A stretch of DNA of 11,209 bases from Planococcaceae bacterium UBA3378 (GCA_002359075.1 DEQA01000151.1:1183-12391); one strand, 5' to 3'; shown: positions 1 to 7,822, counted from the first letter of the stretch. The notes: generated by a model not told the origin, from the letters alone. Numbers and translations: made by a program.

Positions 1-1151
1 CGCAAGCCTTCTAAAATATGAGCCCGGTCTTCTGCTTTGCGTAACTCAAAAGCTGTACGGCGTTTGATCACTACTTTTTGATGCTCTAAATAGTGATACA
101 GCATTTCACGTAAAGAAAGTACCTTTGGCTGGCCGTCTACTAAAGCAAGCATATTGACACCAAAGCTCGATTGCATGGCTGTTTGTTTATATAAATTGTT
201 TAATACAACATTTGCGTTCGCATCACGGCGCACCTCAATTACAATACGCATACCATTGCGGTCTGATTCATCGCGAAGATTTGTAATACCATCGATTTTT
301 TTATCACGCACAAGTTCTGCAATCTTTTCGATTAGCTTTGCCTTATTAACCTGGTATGGCAATTCAGAAACTAAAATTGTCTCCCTGCCATTCGGTTTTT
401 GCTCAATTTCTACTTTGGCACGAATTAGTAATGAACCGCGGCCTGTTTCATAAGCACGACGGATACCTGAGCGTCCGAGTATTAACCCGCCAGTCGGGAA
501 GTCTGGTCCCGGAATAATTTCCATTAGTTCCTCTGTTGTGATTGCCGGGTTTTCAGAAACAGCGAGTACCCCGTCAATGACTTCTCCTAATTGGTGTGGA
601 GGGATATTTGTCGCCATCCCTACCGCAATACCAGCTGCACCATTGACAAGCAAGTTTGGAATACGTGCCGGTAGTACAAGCGGCTCGCGCTCACTGCCAT
701 CGTAGTTTGGCCCATAATCAATCGTATCTTTGTTAATATCACGAAGCATTTCCATTGCGATCTTGGACATACGGGATTCCGTATAACGCATTGCTGCTGC
801 ACCGTCACCATCGACTGAACCGAAGTTACCATGACCATCTACAAGCATATAGCGGTAGCTGAAATCCTGCGCCATACGTACCATCGCTTCGTAAATAGAA
901 GAGTCACCATGCGGGTGGAATTTACCCATTACATCCCCTACGATACGAGCACTCTTTTTATATGGTTTATCTGAAGTATTCCCTAACTCCTGCATGCCGT
1001 ATAAAATCCGCCGGTGTACAGGCTTAAGACCATCACGTACGTCTGGCAGGGCACGAGAGACAATTACACTCATCGCATAGCTTAGGAATGATGTTTTAAT
1101 TTCAGTTGTAATATTTCTAGATTCAATGTTTCCATGTTGAATGTCAGACAC
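1..1151 (-). CDS. gyrA: DNA gyrase subunit A (N-terminal part, truncated by window edge)
   Basis: This is the breakage-reunion subunit of DNA gyrase, the A2B2 type II topoisomerase that introduces negative supercoils. About 383 codons, the N-terminal part of a family usually a little over 800 residues, lie in the window; the C-terminal beta-pinwheel is outside. The start is a GTG at 1151, preceded by the strong ribosome site GGAAGGAGG eight bases upstream, and the protein begins VSDIQHGNIESRN followed by the family block SYAMSVIVSRALPDVRDGL. The catalytic tyrosine sits in AAMRYTE at residue 123. The quinolone-determining region reads HPHGDSSIYEA with Ser84 and Glu88 intact, which is the drug-susceptible form. 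It lies 28 bases after gyrB on the same strand, so the two are probably cotranscribed. Identity is certain. Confidence 0.98.
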   Translation of the reverse strand, partial: MSDIQHGNIESRNITTEIKTSFLSYAMSVIVSRALPDVRDGLKPVHRRILYGMQELGNTSDKPYKKSARIVGDVMGKFHPHGDSSIYEAMVRMAQDFSYRYMLVDGHGNFGSVDGDGAAAMRYTESRMSKIAMEMLRDINKDTIDYGPNYDGSEREPLVLPARIPNLLVNGAAGIAVGMATNIPPHQLGEVIDGVLAVSENPAITTEELMEIIPGPDFPTGGLILGRSGIRRAYETGRGSLLIRAKVEIEQKPNGRETILVSELPYQVNKAKLIEKIAELVRDKKIDGITNLRDESDRNGMRIVIEVRRDANANVVLNNLYKQTAMQSSFGVNMLALVDGQPKVLSLREMLYHYLEHQKVVIKRRTAFELRKAEDRAHILEGL

Positions 1152-1179
1152 AATAAGAACCTCCTTCCATTTGCACTAA

Positions 1180-3105
1180 CTAAATATCTAAATCTTGGAC
1201 GTACACAGCATTTTCTTCGATAAAATCACGACGAGGGCCTACTTCGTCTCCCATGAGATGGTCGAAAATCTTATCTGCTTCAATCGCATCGTCAAGATCT
1301 ACACGAATTAATGTACGGTGTTCCGGATCCATTGTTGTATCCCACAGCTGTTCTGCATTCATTTCTCCCAGCCCTTTATAGCGCTGTACAACCGGTTTTG
1401 GGACGCTTGATAAACTTCCCAGGATTTTCTCAAGTTCTTCATCCGAATAACAGTATTCCACATGCTTCCCTTGTTTCACCTGGTAAAGAGGCGGCTTGGC
1501 TGCATAGACATAGCCGGCTTCAATTAGTGGACGCATGAAGCGGAAGAAGAATGTAAGAAGCAGCACACGGATATGCGCCCCATCGACATCCGCATCCGTC
1601 ATAATAACAATTTTGTGGTAACGCGCTTTATTTAAATCAAACTCTTCTCCGATTCCTGTACCAAATGCCGTAATCATGGCTCGGATTTCCGCATTGGAAA
1701 GAATGCGGTCTAGGCGGGCCTTTTCAACATTTAGGATCTTACCACGAAGAGGCAAGATTGCCTGGAAATGACGATCTCGTCCTGACTTGGCAGAACCGCC
1801 GGCAGAGTCACCCTCTACAATATAGATTTCGCATTCCGCTGGATTTGTTGATGAGCAGTCCGCAAGTTTCCCCGGAAGACTGGAAACTTCCAAAGCGGAT
1901 TTGCGGCGTGTAAATTCACGAGCCTTTTTCGCCGCTACACGTGCCCGGGCAGCCATCGTTCCTTTTTCAACAACTTGACGGGCAACTGAAGGGTTTTCAA
2001 GTAAAAAGCGTTCAAATCCTTCCGTAAACAGCTGATTTGTAATTTGGCTTACTTCCGAGTTTCCAAGCTTTGTTTTTGTTTGCCCTTCAAATTGCGGGTC
2101 TGGATGTTTTACTGACACAATGGCCGTTAATCCTTCACGTACATCCTCGCCTGTCAGGTTTGCATCATTTTCCTTAATCAACCCTGTTTTCCGCGCATAC
2201 TCGTTAATGACACGTGTTAAAGCTGTTTTAAAGCCGGATTCATGGGTACCGCCTTCATACGTATTAATATTATTGGCAAATGACATAATCGTTGAATTGA
2301 AGCCTGCATTATATTGCATAGCGATTTCAACTGAGATGCCATCCTTTTCGCCAAAGACATCAATCGGTTCGTGGATTGGCTCCTTATTGGCATTTAAATG
2401 CTCTACATACGAACGGATCCCGCCTTCATAGTGGAATACATTCTCGCGTACTTCCTCTCCGCGTTCATCCCGGATTTTAATACGGATGCCGCGGTTTAAA
2501 TAAGCAAGCTCACGGCAGCGGGTTGCTAAAACATCATATTCATACACTGTTGTTTCGCGGAAAATCTCACTATCTGCTTTGAAACGAGTTGTTGTACCTG
2601 TTTCCTCAGCTTCCCCAATAACTTTTAATGGCTGAATTGTTTTGCCCCGTTCAAATTTAATCGAGTGAATATGCCCATCACGTTTAACATATACTTCTGT
2701 AGCAATAGATAGTGCGTTTACAACCGAGGCCCCTACACCATGCAGACCACCGGATACTTTGTAGCCGCCGCCGCCGAATTTCCCCCCTGCATGAAGAACC
2801 GTCATAATGACCTCGACGGCTGGAAGACCCATTTTCTCCTGTATACTTACCGGGATACCACGGCCATTATCTTCTACACGGATCCAGTTGTCCGGTTCAA
2901 TCGCTACAGTGATATCTGTACAGAATCCAGCCAGCGCCTCATCGATACTATTATCAACGATTTCCCATACAAGATGGTGCAAGCCTTTTGAACTGGTAGA
3001 ACCAATATACATTCCCGGACGTTTTCGAACCGCCTCTAAGCCTTCTAGAACTTGTATTTGATCAGCATCATAATTTTGCTGTACTTTGTTTTCCTCTAAA
3101 GCCAC
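1180..3105 (-). CDS. gyrB: DNA gyrase subunit B
   Basis: This is the ATPase subunit of DNA gyrase. Numbered from the GTG at 3105, the GHKL ATP-binding fold shows EIVDNSIDEA (Asn52 as Mg/ATP ligand), DNGRGIP (79-85) and GGLHGVGASVVNALS. The TOPRIM domain shows EGDSAGG (about 431-437), PLRGK and DADVDGAH (about 504-511), and QRYKGLGEM follows near the C-terminus. Length (641 or 644 residues) is normal for the short Gram-positive form. The start is ambiguous. A GTG at 3114, directly after an in-frame TAG, would add three residues but has only a weak ribosome site. The GTG at 3105 has AGGTG six bases upstream and is preferred. It follows recF with only 59-68 bases between, leaving no room for the small remB/yaaB gene that B. 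subtilis carries there. Confidence 0.97.
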   Translation of the reverse strand: MALEENKVQQNYDADQIQVLEGLEAVRKRPGMYIGSTSSKGLHHLVWEIVDNSIDEALAGFCTDITVAIEPDNWIRVEDNGRGIPVSIQEKMGLPAVEVIMTVLHAGGKFGGGGYKVSGGLHGVGASVVNALSIATEVYVKRDGHIHSIKFERGKTIQPLKVIGEAEETGTTTRFKADSEIFRETTVYEYDVLATRCRELAYLNRGIRIKIRDERGEEVRENVFHYEGGIRSYVEHLNANKEPIHEPIDVFGEKDGISVEIAMQYNAGFNSTIMSFANNINTYEGGTHESGFKTALTRVINEYARKTGLIKENDANLTGEDVREGLTAIVSVKHPDPQFEGQTKTKLGNSEVSQITNQLFTEGFERFLLENPSVARQVVEKGTMAARARVAAKKAREFTRRKSALEVSSLPGKLADCSSTNPAECEIYIVEGDSAGGSAKSGRDRHFQAILPLRGKILNVEKARLDRILSNAEIRAMITAFGTGIGEEFDLNKARYHKIVIMTDADVDGAHIRVLLLTFFFRFMRPLIEAGYVYAAKPPLYQVKQGKHVEYCYSDEELEKILGSLSSVPKPVVQRYKGLGEMNAEQLWDTTMDPEHRTLIRVDLDDAIEADKIFDHLMGDEVGPRRDFIEENAVYVQDLDI

Positions 3106-3173
3106 CTTGTTCACCTACTCTTTCGTAACTTCAGTCTGCATCTATTCAATAGGCATTTTGCCCAAAAATAATA

Positions 3174-4286
3174 TTATTCAACAGTCCCTTGTTTCACGTG
3201 GAACATTTTCGCATTTTGAATTGTTTCATGATGGATACCATCCACACTTGTTGTCGTGACAAATGTCTGTACTTCTCCCTGAATCGTGTTTAGCAAATGC
3301 GACTGGCGGTAATCATCCAATTCGGATAATACATCATCCAGCAGCAAAATAGGCGCTTCTTTCGTCTCCTGCTTGATCAGCTCAATTTCCGCAAGTTTAA
3401 GCGATAAAGCCGTTGTACGCTGCTGGCCCTGCGAACCAAACACTTGAACATCGTAATCATTGACGAAGAATTGCAAATCATCCCGGTGGGGACCTACGGC
3501 AGTCACCCCCCGCTCTATTTCCCTTTGCTTTGCTTCCGCTATTTTTTTCTCCAGATGAGTAGCCATTTCCTCTGCAGTCCAGCCAGGTTCCATCCCGCTG
3601 ACAGTCCGATAGTTAATGACCAGCTTTTCCTTCCCTTGCGAAATACCAGCATGAATTGGCTCAGCCCATGCTTGTAACAGCTCCATAAATTCATAGCGCT
3701 TCCGGATGATTTTTATAGCAGCCTGAATATATTGCTCTGTATAAACATCAAGCATGACATCATTCATTAAGGAGGTGCGGCCTTGATTTGCTTTCAAGTA
3801 GTGATTGCGTTGTTTCAGAATCTTTTGGAAGGTTAATAAGTCATGTAAATAAACCGGTGATATCTGCCCGATTTCCATATCAATAAAACGGCGTCTAATT
3901 TGAGGACTCCCTTTTACAACATTTAAATCTTCCGGGGCAAACATAACCACATTCATTTGTCCGACATACTCGCTGAGACGAGATTGCTCTAAATGGTTTA
4001 TTTTTCCTTTTTTACCCTTTTTGGATAGCGTTAACTCAATAGGGACAGGACCATACCGCTTTTGGACAACACCTTCTATTTTACCATAGTCTTGTTCCCA
4101 ACGTATCAATTCTTTATCGTTAGAGGTACGATGAGATTTTGCCATAGCCAATACATAGATTGACTCCATAACATTTGTTTTCCCTTGCGCATTTTCCCCG
4201 ATAAATACATTGATTTTCGGTGAGAACTCTAAAGCAAGCGATTCATAATTGCGGTAATTTGTTAGCTGCAAGCGCTCGATATTCAT
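3174..4286 (-). CDS. recF: DNA replication and repair protein RecF
   Basis: RecF is an SMC/ABC-like ATPase that acts with RecO and RecR to load RecA at gapped DNA and stalled forks. The 370-residue length matches the family. Walker A is GENAQGKT (residues 30-37), the ABC signature is GSQGQQR (284-290) and Walker B is ILLLDD (313-318) followed by the D-loop LSELDD. The ATG overlaps the stop codon of yaaA by one base (TAATG), with GGAG seven bases upstream, so translation is probably coupled to yaaA. The last codons (MFHVKQ, residues 361-366) are written by a parS site, which constrains both protein and DNA sequence there. gyrB follows on the same strand. Confidence 0.97.
   Translation of the reverse strand: MNIERLQLTNYRNYESLALEFSPKINVFIGENAQGKTNVMESIYVLAMAKSHRTSNDKELIRWEQDYGKIEGVVQKRYGPVPIELTLSKKGKKGKINHLEQSRLSEYVGQMNVVMFAPEDLNVVKGSPQIRRRFIDMEIGQISPVYLHDLLTFQKILKQRNHYLKANQGRTSLMNDVMLDVYTEQYIQAAIKIIRKRYEFMELLQAWAEPIHAGISQGKEKLVINYRTVSGMEPGWTAEEMATHLEKKIAEAKQREIERGVTAVGPHRDDLQFFVNDYDVQVFGSQGQQRTTALSLKLAEIELIKQETKEAPILLLDDVLSELDDYRQSHLLNTIQGEVQTFVTTTSVDGIHHETIQNAKMFHVKQGTVE
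3190..3205 (-). promoter_or_regulatory. parS centromere site (ParB/Spo0J binding) inside recF
   Basis: On the minus strand the 16 bases read TGTTCCACGTGAAACA, an exact match to the ParB/Spo0J parS form known from Bacillus, with the CACGTG core; only one inner position departs from perfect palindromy. It lies wholly inside recF, overlapping codons for M-F-H-V-K-Q at residues 361-366. ParB clamps load at such sites, spread, and recruit SMC condensin for origin segregation. The position, about 2.6 kb from the unwinding zone, fits the origin-proximal placement of parS. No other full match was seen in the window. Confidence 0.9.
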
Positions 4287-4513
4287 TACTGGGCTCCATT
4301 CTCGCCCACAATTCGAAAACGGCCGACTCCCGGAATATTGACTATATCTCCATCCCGCAGCTTGCGTCCACGACGGTCGTCTATCTCTCCGTTCACATAG
4401 ACGTCATGTTCTGATAAAAACCATTTAGCCATTCCACCAGAGCTGATTGCATCTGTCATTTTGAGCAATTGGCCTAGCGTCACAAACTCTGTATCAATTA
4501 CGATGTCCTTCAA
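4286..4513 (-). CDS. yaaA: YaaA, small S4-domain RNA-binding protein
   Basis: A 75-residue S4-fold protein of the YaaA/RlbA family, always found between dnaN and recF in Bacillales. The S4 signature is visible as the run LGQLLKMTDAISSGGMAKWFLSEHDVYVNGE, followed by RRGRKLRDGDIV and a short beta-rich tail. Family members are thought to bind rRNA or ribosome-assembly intermediates; the exact role here is inferred from family only. The start is a TTG at 4513, with GGAGG ten bases upstream; an ATG just after that GGAGG is out of frame and is discarded. The stop codon overlaps the recF ATG (TAATG). It is the first gene after the dnaN terminator and probably the first gene of a yaaA-recF-gyrB-gyrA unit. 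Confidence 0.93.
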   Translation of the reverse strand: MKDIVIDTEFVTLGQLLKMTDAISSGGMAKWFLSEHDVYVNGEIDDRRGRKLRDGDIVNIPGVGRFRIVGENGAQ

Positions 4514-4550
4514 TATATTTCATCCTCCGATTAACAAGTTTCATCCTTCT

Positions 4551-4580
4551 ATCATACCAAAAAAGTAGTGAAGAAGTAAA
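4551..4580 (-). promoter_or_regulatory. candidate sigma-A promoter for yaaA-recF-gyrB-gyrA
   Basis: On the minus strand, TATGAT at 4556-4551 is preceded by TGG, giving an extended -10 element. TTTACT at 4580-4575 stands 18 bases upstream as a -35 with four of six consensus bases. It lies immediately downstream of the dnaN terminator, overlapping its T-run, and about 40 bases upstream of the yaaA TTG start. The position makes sense because genes after a strong terminator need their own promoter, but it rests on motif reading only. Confidence 0.5.
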
Positions 4581-4620
4581 AAAAGAGTCGTTTCAAATTG
4601 AATTTGAAACAACCCTCTTC
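4578..4620 (-). terminator. rho-independent terminator after dnaN
   Basis: Read leftward, GTTTCAAA and TTTGAAAC pair around a TTCAA loop. The stem extends outward through AGAGGGTT and GACTCTTT with some G-U pairs, to about 16 pairs in all, and runs into a seven-base T-run. It begins 25 bases after the dnaN stop codon and separates dnaA-dnaN from yaaA-recF-gyrBA. Confidence 0.88.
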
Positions 4621-4644
4621 TATTTGCCACATAGCTAGTGCTTC

Positions 4645-5781
4645 TTAATATGTCCGTACCGGAAGAATCAGTTGTAAGATGGCATCATCGTGAACAGAAC
4701 GTAAAATAAACGGCCGCATTGCACCTGTAAACTGGATAATAACATCCTGTCCATCAATTGCTTTTAAAGCCTCCATCATATATTTTGCACTGAATGAAAT
4801 CTTCAGCGTTTCTCCTTCTAGTGTCCCTACTTGAATTTGTTCCTGAACCTTCCCGATTTCCGGTGAATTAGAGGAGATCTCAATCATACTTCCTTCCAAT
4901 GTTTCAAAACGCACCACATTGTTACGGTCTTCACGTGCCAATAAAGAAGCCCGGTCAATTGCCTGTAGCAATGATTTACCGTCCAGAATCACATTTGTTT
5001 GATAATTTTCAGGAATTAAACGCGATGTATCCGGATAATTGCCTTCCAATAATCGAGAGAAGAACAGCATATTGTTGGCTTTAAACAATACTTGCTGGTT
5101 TGTCATAACGATTTGTACAGGGTTTGTAGAATCTTCTAAAATCTTATTTAACTCATTCAAACTCTTACCAGGGATGACTACATTGGATACCCCTGACGGT
5201 AACTGTTCCAATTTCGTTTTGCGGCGTGCTAAACGGTGGCTGTCTGTTGCTACGCATATTAATTCATCATCCTGAATATGCCAGTTTACCCCTGTTAGTA
5301 CAGGACGGCTTTCTGAAGTTGCTACAGCAAAGACAGTCTCCCTAATAATAGACTTAAGTAAGTCCGCCGGAATAGTAAATTGTTGATCTGCAGATATTTC
5401 CGGCAACTGAGGATATTCAACAGCATCTTGTCCGATAAGATGGAATTCTGATTTTCCCGAGCGGATATACGTAGCAAAACCATTTGTCACTTCGATTTCC
5501 ACATCATTAGTCGGTAGTTTACGCACGATTTCATTAAACATTCGAGCTTGTAAGACAATCGATCCTGTCGTAGTGATTGTCATAATTTGTTCGCCATTTT
5601 CTTCTGCTGGGATAAATGTTTGGATTGTAATATCTTGATCACTACCAGTTAAACTTACACCTTCGTTTGAAACATCGATTTTAATTCCTGTCAAAATGGG
5701 TACAGTAGTTTTAGAACTAACTGCTTTCATTACATCATTTAAACCTGCTAATAAATGATCGCGCATTATTTCAAATTTCAT
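4645..5781 (-). CDS. dnaN: DNA polymerase III beta subunit (sliding clamp)
   Basis: DnaN forms the dimeric ring that tethers DNA polymerase III to DNA and serves as a docking hub for replication and repair proteins. The 378-residue length equals the Bacillus protein and fits three clamp domains of about 125 residues each. Family stretches include MKFEIMRDHLL at the start, RPVLTGVNW near residue 160, ATDSHRLARR near 180, and the C-terminal ILPVRTY. The ATG at 5781 has GCGAGGT six to seven bases upstream. It follows dnaA after a 168-base gap that is itself part of oriC, and it is closed by a strong terminator, so dnaA-dnaN is the likely transcription unit. Confidence 0.98.
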   Translation of the reverse strand: MKFEIMRDHLLAGLNDVMKAVSSKTTVPILTGIKIDVSNEGVSLTGSDQDITIQTFIPAEENGEQIMTITTTGSIVLQARMFNEIVRKLPTNDVEIEVTNGFATYIRSGKSEFHLIGQDAVEYPQLPEISADQQFTIPADLLKSIIRETVFAVATSESRPVLTGVNWHIQDDELICVATDSHRLARRKTKLEQLPSGVSNVVIPGKSLNELNKILEDSTNPVQIVMTNQQVLFKANNMLFFSRLLEGNYPDTSRLIPENYQTNVILDGKSLLQAIDRASLLAREDRNNVVRFETLEGSMIEISSNSPEIGKVQEQIQVGTLEGETLKISFSAKYMMEALKAIDGQDVIIQFTGAMRPFILRSVHDDAILQLILPVRTY

Positions 5782-5784
5782 GTT

Positions 5785-5862
5785 CTTACCTCGCTTATAT
5801 AATTATTTATTTTTTAAAAAGAATAATAGATATAGTAATAGGGCCTGTGGATTTGTGGATAA
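5785..5862 (-). other. oriC basal unwinding element: DnaA box pair, GGCC spacer, DnaA-trios, AT-rich DUE
   Basis: In the dnaA reading direction, two abutting DnaA boxes (5862-5854 exact, 5854-5846 near match) are followed by a four-base GGCC spacer and then triplets CTA TTA CTA TAT CTA TTA (5841-5824). The opposite strand read 3' to 5' is therefore GAT AAT GAT ATA GAT AAT, the DnaA-trio pattern along which a DnaA filament engages single-stranded DNA. An almost pure A/T stretch (about 5823-5785) follows and reaches the dnaN ribosome site. The order box-box-GC spacer-trios-AT tract is that of the B. subtilis unwinding region, so this is where the duplex is predicted to open. Confidence 0.88.
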
Positions 5863-5947
5863 GTGTATATTTACGGCATAAAATCAGTCTATCCACATGT
5901 AGATAAATTGTGTATAACTCGTTTGAAAAATACCCTACTTATCCACA
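5846..5947. other. oriC DnaA box cluster between dnaA and dnaN (incC-like)
   Basis: Matches to TTATCCACA on either strand lie at 5846-5854 (8/9), 5854-5862 (exact), 5889-5897 (8/9), 5898-5906 (8/9, TTATCTACA), 5909-5917 (8/9, TTATACACA) and 5939-5947 (exact, two bases beyond the dnaA stop). The pair at 5889-5906 is head-to-head and nearly palindromic. This is one half of a bipartite origin whose other half lies upstream of dnaA. Confidence 0.92.
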
Positions 5948-5949
5948 GC

Positions 5950-7293
5950 TTATTTACCTAACATATTGCGGATCTGTTTAATGTCCTGCTGCAATATTTG
6001 ATCGTTTTTTAACATGGAGGCAATTTTTTCATGAGCATGGATGACCGTTGTATGATCACGACCCCCAAATTCCTCTCCAATTTTGGGTAAAGAAAAATCT
6101 GTAAGCTCCCGGGATAGATACATTGCTACCTGGCGGGGAAAAGCAATTGACTTTGTGCGCTTTTTGGCAGTAAAGTCTTCCAACCGGATGCTATAGTGTT
6201 CACCAACAGCATGCTGGATATCTAAAATTGAAATCATACGCGGCTTTGTGTTTGGCATAATGTCTTTCAGTGCAGCTGCCGCCAGCTCAGGAGTAACCTC
6301 TTCATTAACGAGGGAAGAATAAGCGACAACCCGAATTAAAGCGCCCTCTAGTTCCCGAATATTTGAATCAATCTGATTAGCAATATAGAGCATTACTTCA
6401 TTTGGAATATCGAGCTCGTCCGCTTTTGCCTTTTTACGTAAAATCGCAATACGTGTTTCAAGGTCCGGCGGGGCAATATCTGTAATCAATCCCCATTCAA
6501 AGCGCGAACGCAGGCGATCTTCCAGCGTAGGAATTTCTTTTGGCGGACGGTCACTGGAGATGACAATCTGTTTTGATTCTTCATGCAGTGTATTAAATGT
6601 ATGGAAAAACTCTTCTTGAGTAGACTCTTTTCCAGCTAAAAATTGAATGTCGTCAATTAACAGTACGTCAACGTTCCTATATTTATTACGAAAATCAATG
6701 GCTTTATTATCCCGTATGGAGTTAATGAATTCATTCGTGAATTTCTCCGAAGATAAGTACACCACTTTGGCATTTGGATTATGCTCCAATACATAATGGC
6801 CAATTGCATGCATTAAGTGGGTCTTTCCTAATCCAACTCCCCCGTAAATAAAAAATGGATTATAGGCTTTTGCCGGTGCTTCGGCCACGGCTAGCGAAGC
6901 TGCATGGGCAAATCGATTACCAGAACCAATGACAAACGTATCAAATGTATATTTCGGGTTGAGCATACCTGGTGAAATATCATGACGATCTGCTGCTTTG
7001 GCTTGAATTTTTGGTGCTGGCAAATCAAAATCGTCGGAATCCTGGTCTTTTTGAACAACAAATTTTATAAATAAGTCTTCACCTGTCAGCTCCGTCAAGA
7101 TCCCCGTTATTAAATGGACATAGTGATTTTCCAGCCAATCGCGGGCAAAGGAATTTGGTGCCGCAATGGTCACGTTTGTTCCTTTATGCGACAGGAGCTT
7201 TGTCGACTTTAGCCAAGTTTCAAAACTCGGCTTTGAAATTTTTTGTTCAACTTTTGCCAGGACGTTATTCCATAACTGCTCTAAATGTTCCAA
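5950..7293 (-). CDS. dnaA: Chromosomal replication initiator protein DnaA
   Basis: DnaA is the AAA+ initiator that binds DnaA boxes at oriC, unwinds the origin and helps load the helicase. The protein has 447 residues. Domain I (about 1-85) begins MEHLEQLWNNVLAKVEQKISKPSFETW. A short variable linker precedes the AAA+ domain from NPKYTFDTFVIG (about 112), with Walker A GGVGLGKTH (151-159) and Walker B LLIDDI (211-216). The C-terminal DNA-binding domain carries the signature GGRDHTTVIHA (410-420). The start is TTG at 7293, with a GAAGGGA ribosome site about ten bases upstream. The nearby ATG at about 7312 is out of frame and quickly meets a stop. DnaA boxes flank the gene on both sides, which suggests autoregulation. 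No convincing promoter was identified in its leader. Confidence 0.98.
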   Translation of the reverse strand: MEHLEQLWNNVLAKVEQKISKPSFETWLKSTKLLSHKGTNVTIAAPNSFARDWLENHYVHLITGILTELTGEDLFIKFVVQKDQDSDDFDLPAPKIQAKAADRHDISPGMLNPKYTFDTFVIGSGNRFAHAASLAVAEAPAKAYNPFFIYGGVGLGKTHLMHAIGHYVLEHNPNAKVVYLSSEKFTNEFINSIRDNKAIDFRNKYRNVDVLLIDDIQFLAGKESTQEEFFHTFNTLHEESKQIVISSDRPPKEIPTLEDRLRSRFEWGLITDIAPPDLETRIAILRKKAKADELDIPNEVMLYIANQIDSNIRELEGALIRVVAYSSLVNEEVTPELAAAALKDIMPNTKPRMISILDIQHAVGEHYSIRLEDFTAKKRTKSIAFPRQVAMYLSRELTDFSLPKIGEEFGGRDHTTVIHAHEKIASMLKNDQILQQDIKQIRNMLGK

Positions 7294-7318
7294 GCTATTT
7301 TCGTCCCTTCATACAATA

Positions 7319-7339
7319 TTCTCTATCAAAAATAGAGAA
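7319..7339 (-). repeat. perfect inverted repeat in the dnaA leader
   Basis: The 8-base arms TTCTCTAT and ATAGAGAA flank a 5-base spacer, just upstream of the dnaA ribosome site and 26 bases from the TTG start. It could form a leader hairpin in dnaA mRNA or be a protein-binding operator. No long T-run follows, so it is not a terminator. Function is unknown. Confidence 0.6.
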
Positions 7340-7387
7340 GCTATTTATTTTTATCTATTTTTCTGTTACATTCACATAGTCACAGCT

Positions 7388-7686
7388 TGTGGATAAAATC
7401 TATTCCCTGGATGTGAAAAAAACTGTCCACAGATTATTAACAACTGTGGATAAAATATTTCCCAGAAAACTAGTCCACAAGGGAAAACATGATTATCGTA
7501 TCAAAAAAGATCAGCTATTTCAATACTTTATCAAACTTATCCACACGATTCCTGTTTATTCATTTTAAAATTATCCACAGCCTATGAGTTTGTGAAAAAA
7601 GTGTAGATAAGAGATGTGGATAAATATTTTTCAAATAAAAAATATCCACACCCTTTCTGTATAAATAAGAATACGTCTGTGGATAA
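7388..7686. other. oriC DnaA box cluster between dnaA and rpmH (incA/incB-like)
   Basis: Exact TTATCCACA boxes on either strand lie at 7388-7396, 7445-7453, 7537-7545, 7571-7579, 7615-7623 and 7678-7686. One-mismatch boxes lie at 7602-7610 (TTATCTACA) and 7642-7650 (ATATCCACA). Weaker 7/9 matches lie at 7422-7430 and 7471-7479. The stretch is AT-rich and contains no gene. In B. subtilis the matching region cooperates with the dnaA-dnaN segment and holds DnaA sites controlling dnaA transcription, so a similar role is inferred. The 7388 box is about 95 bases upstream of the dnaA start codon. Confidence 0.95.
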
Positions 7687-7734
7687 ACAACCCTTCCATC
7701 GTTTTGGACATTGATAGACTTTTTATATTAAACG

Positions 7735-7764
7735 TTGACAAAATAATTGGTTTTTATATATAAT
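7735..7764 (+). promoter_or_regulatory. sigma-A promoter of rpmH-rnpA
   Basis: A perfect TTGACA (7735-7740) and a perfect TATAAT (7759-7764) are separated by 18 bases, about 59 bases upstream of the rpmH ATG. This is the strongest promoter visible in the window, as expected for a ribosomal protein gene. Transcription should start near 7771. The nearest DnaA box (7678-7686) ends about 50 bases upstream of the -35. Confidence 0.92.
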
Positions 7765-7822
7765 GGTCGAGTCTGTATGTTAAGAAAATATAAAGACACT
7801 CATTTAGGAGGTGCAATATAGA

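Noticed and set aside
154..453. 99-codon plus-strand frame antisense to gyrA, and similar frames antisense to gyrB, recF, dnaN and dnaA
   Set aside because: These are shadows of strongly conserved genes on the other strand.
1144..1170. Eight-codon frame (MEGGSYCV) overlapping the gyrA ribosome site and start
   Set aside because: Its ATG has no ribosome site of its own and the frame arises from the GGAAGGAGG sequence; most likely chance.
2208..2220. CACGTG cores at about 2211, 1938 and 4934 as further parS candidates
   Set aside because: The flanking TGTT and AACA arms are absent; they are ordinary codons in gyrB and dnaN.
6082..6110. CCCGGG core in dnaA resembling a Noc binding site
   Set aside because: The flanks match the ATTTCCCGGGAAAT consensus poorly and the bases are explained by the conserved codons SREL.
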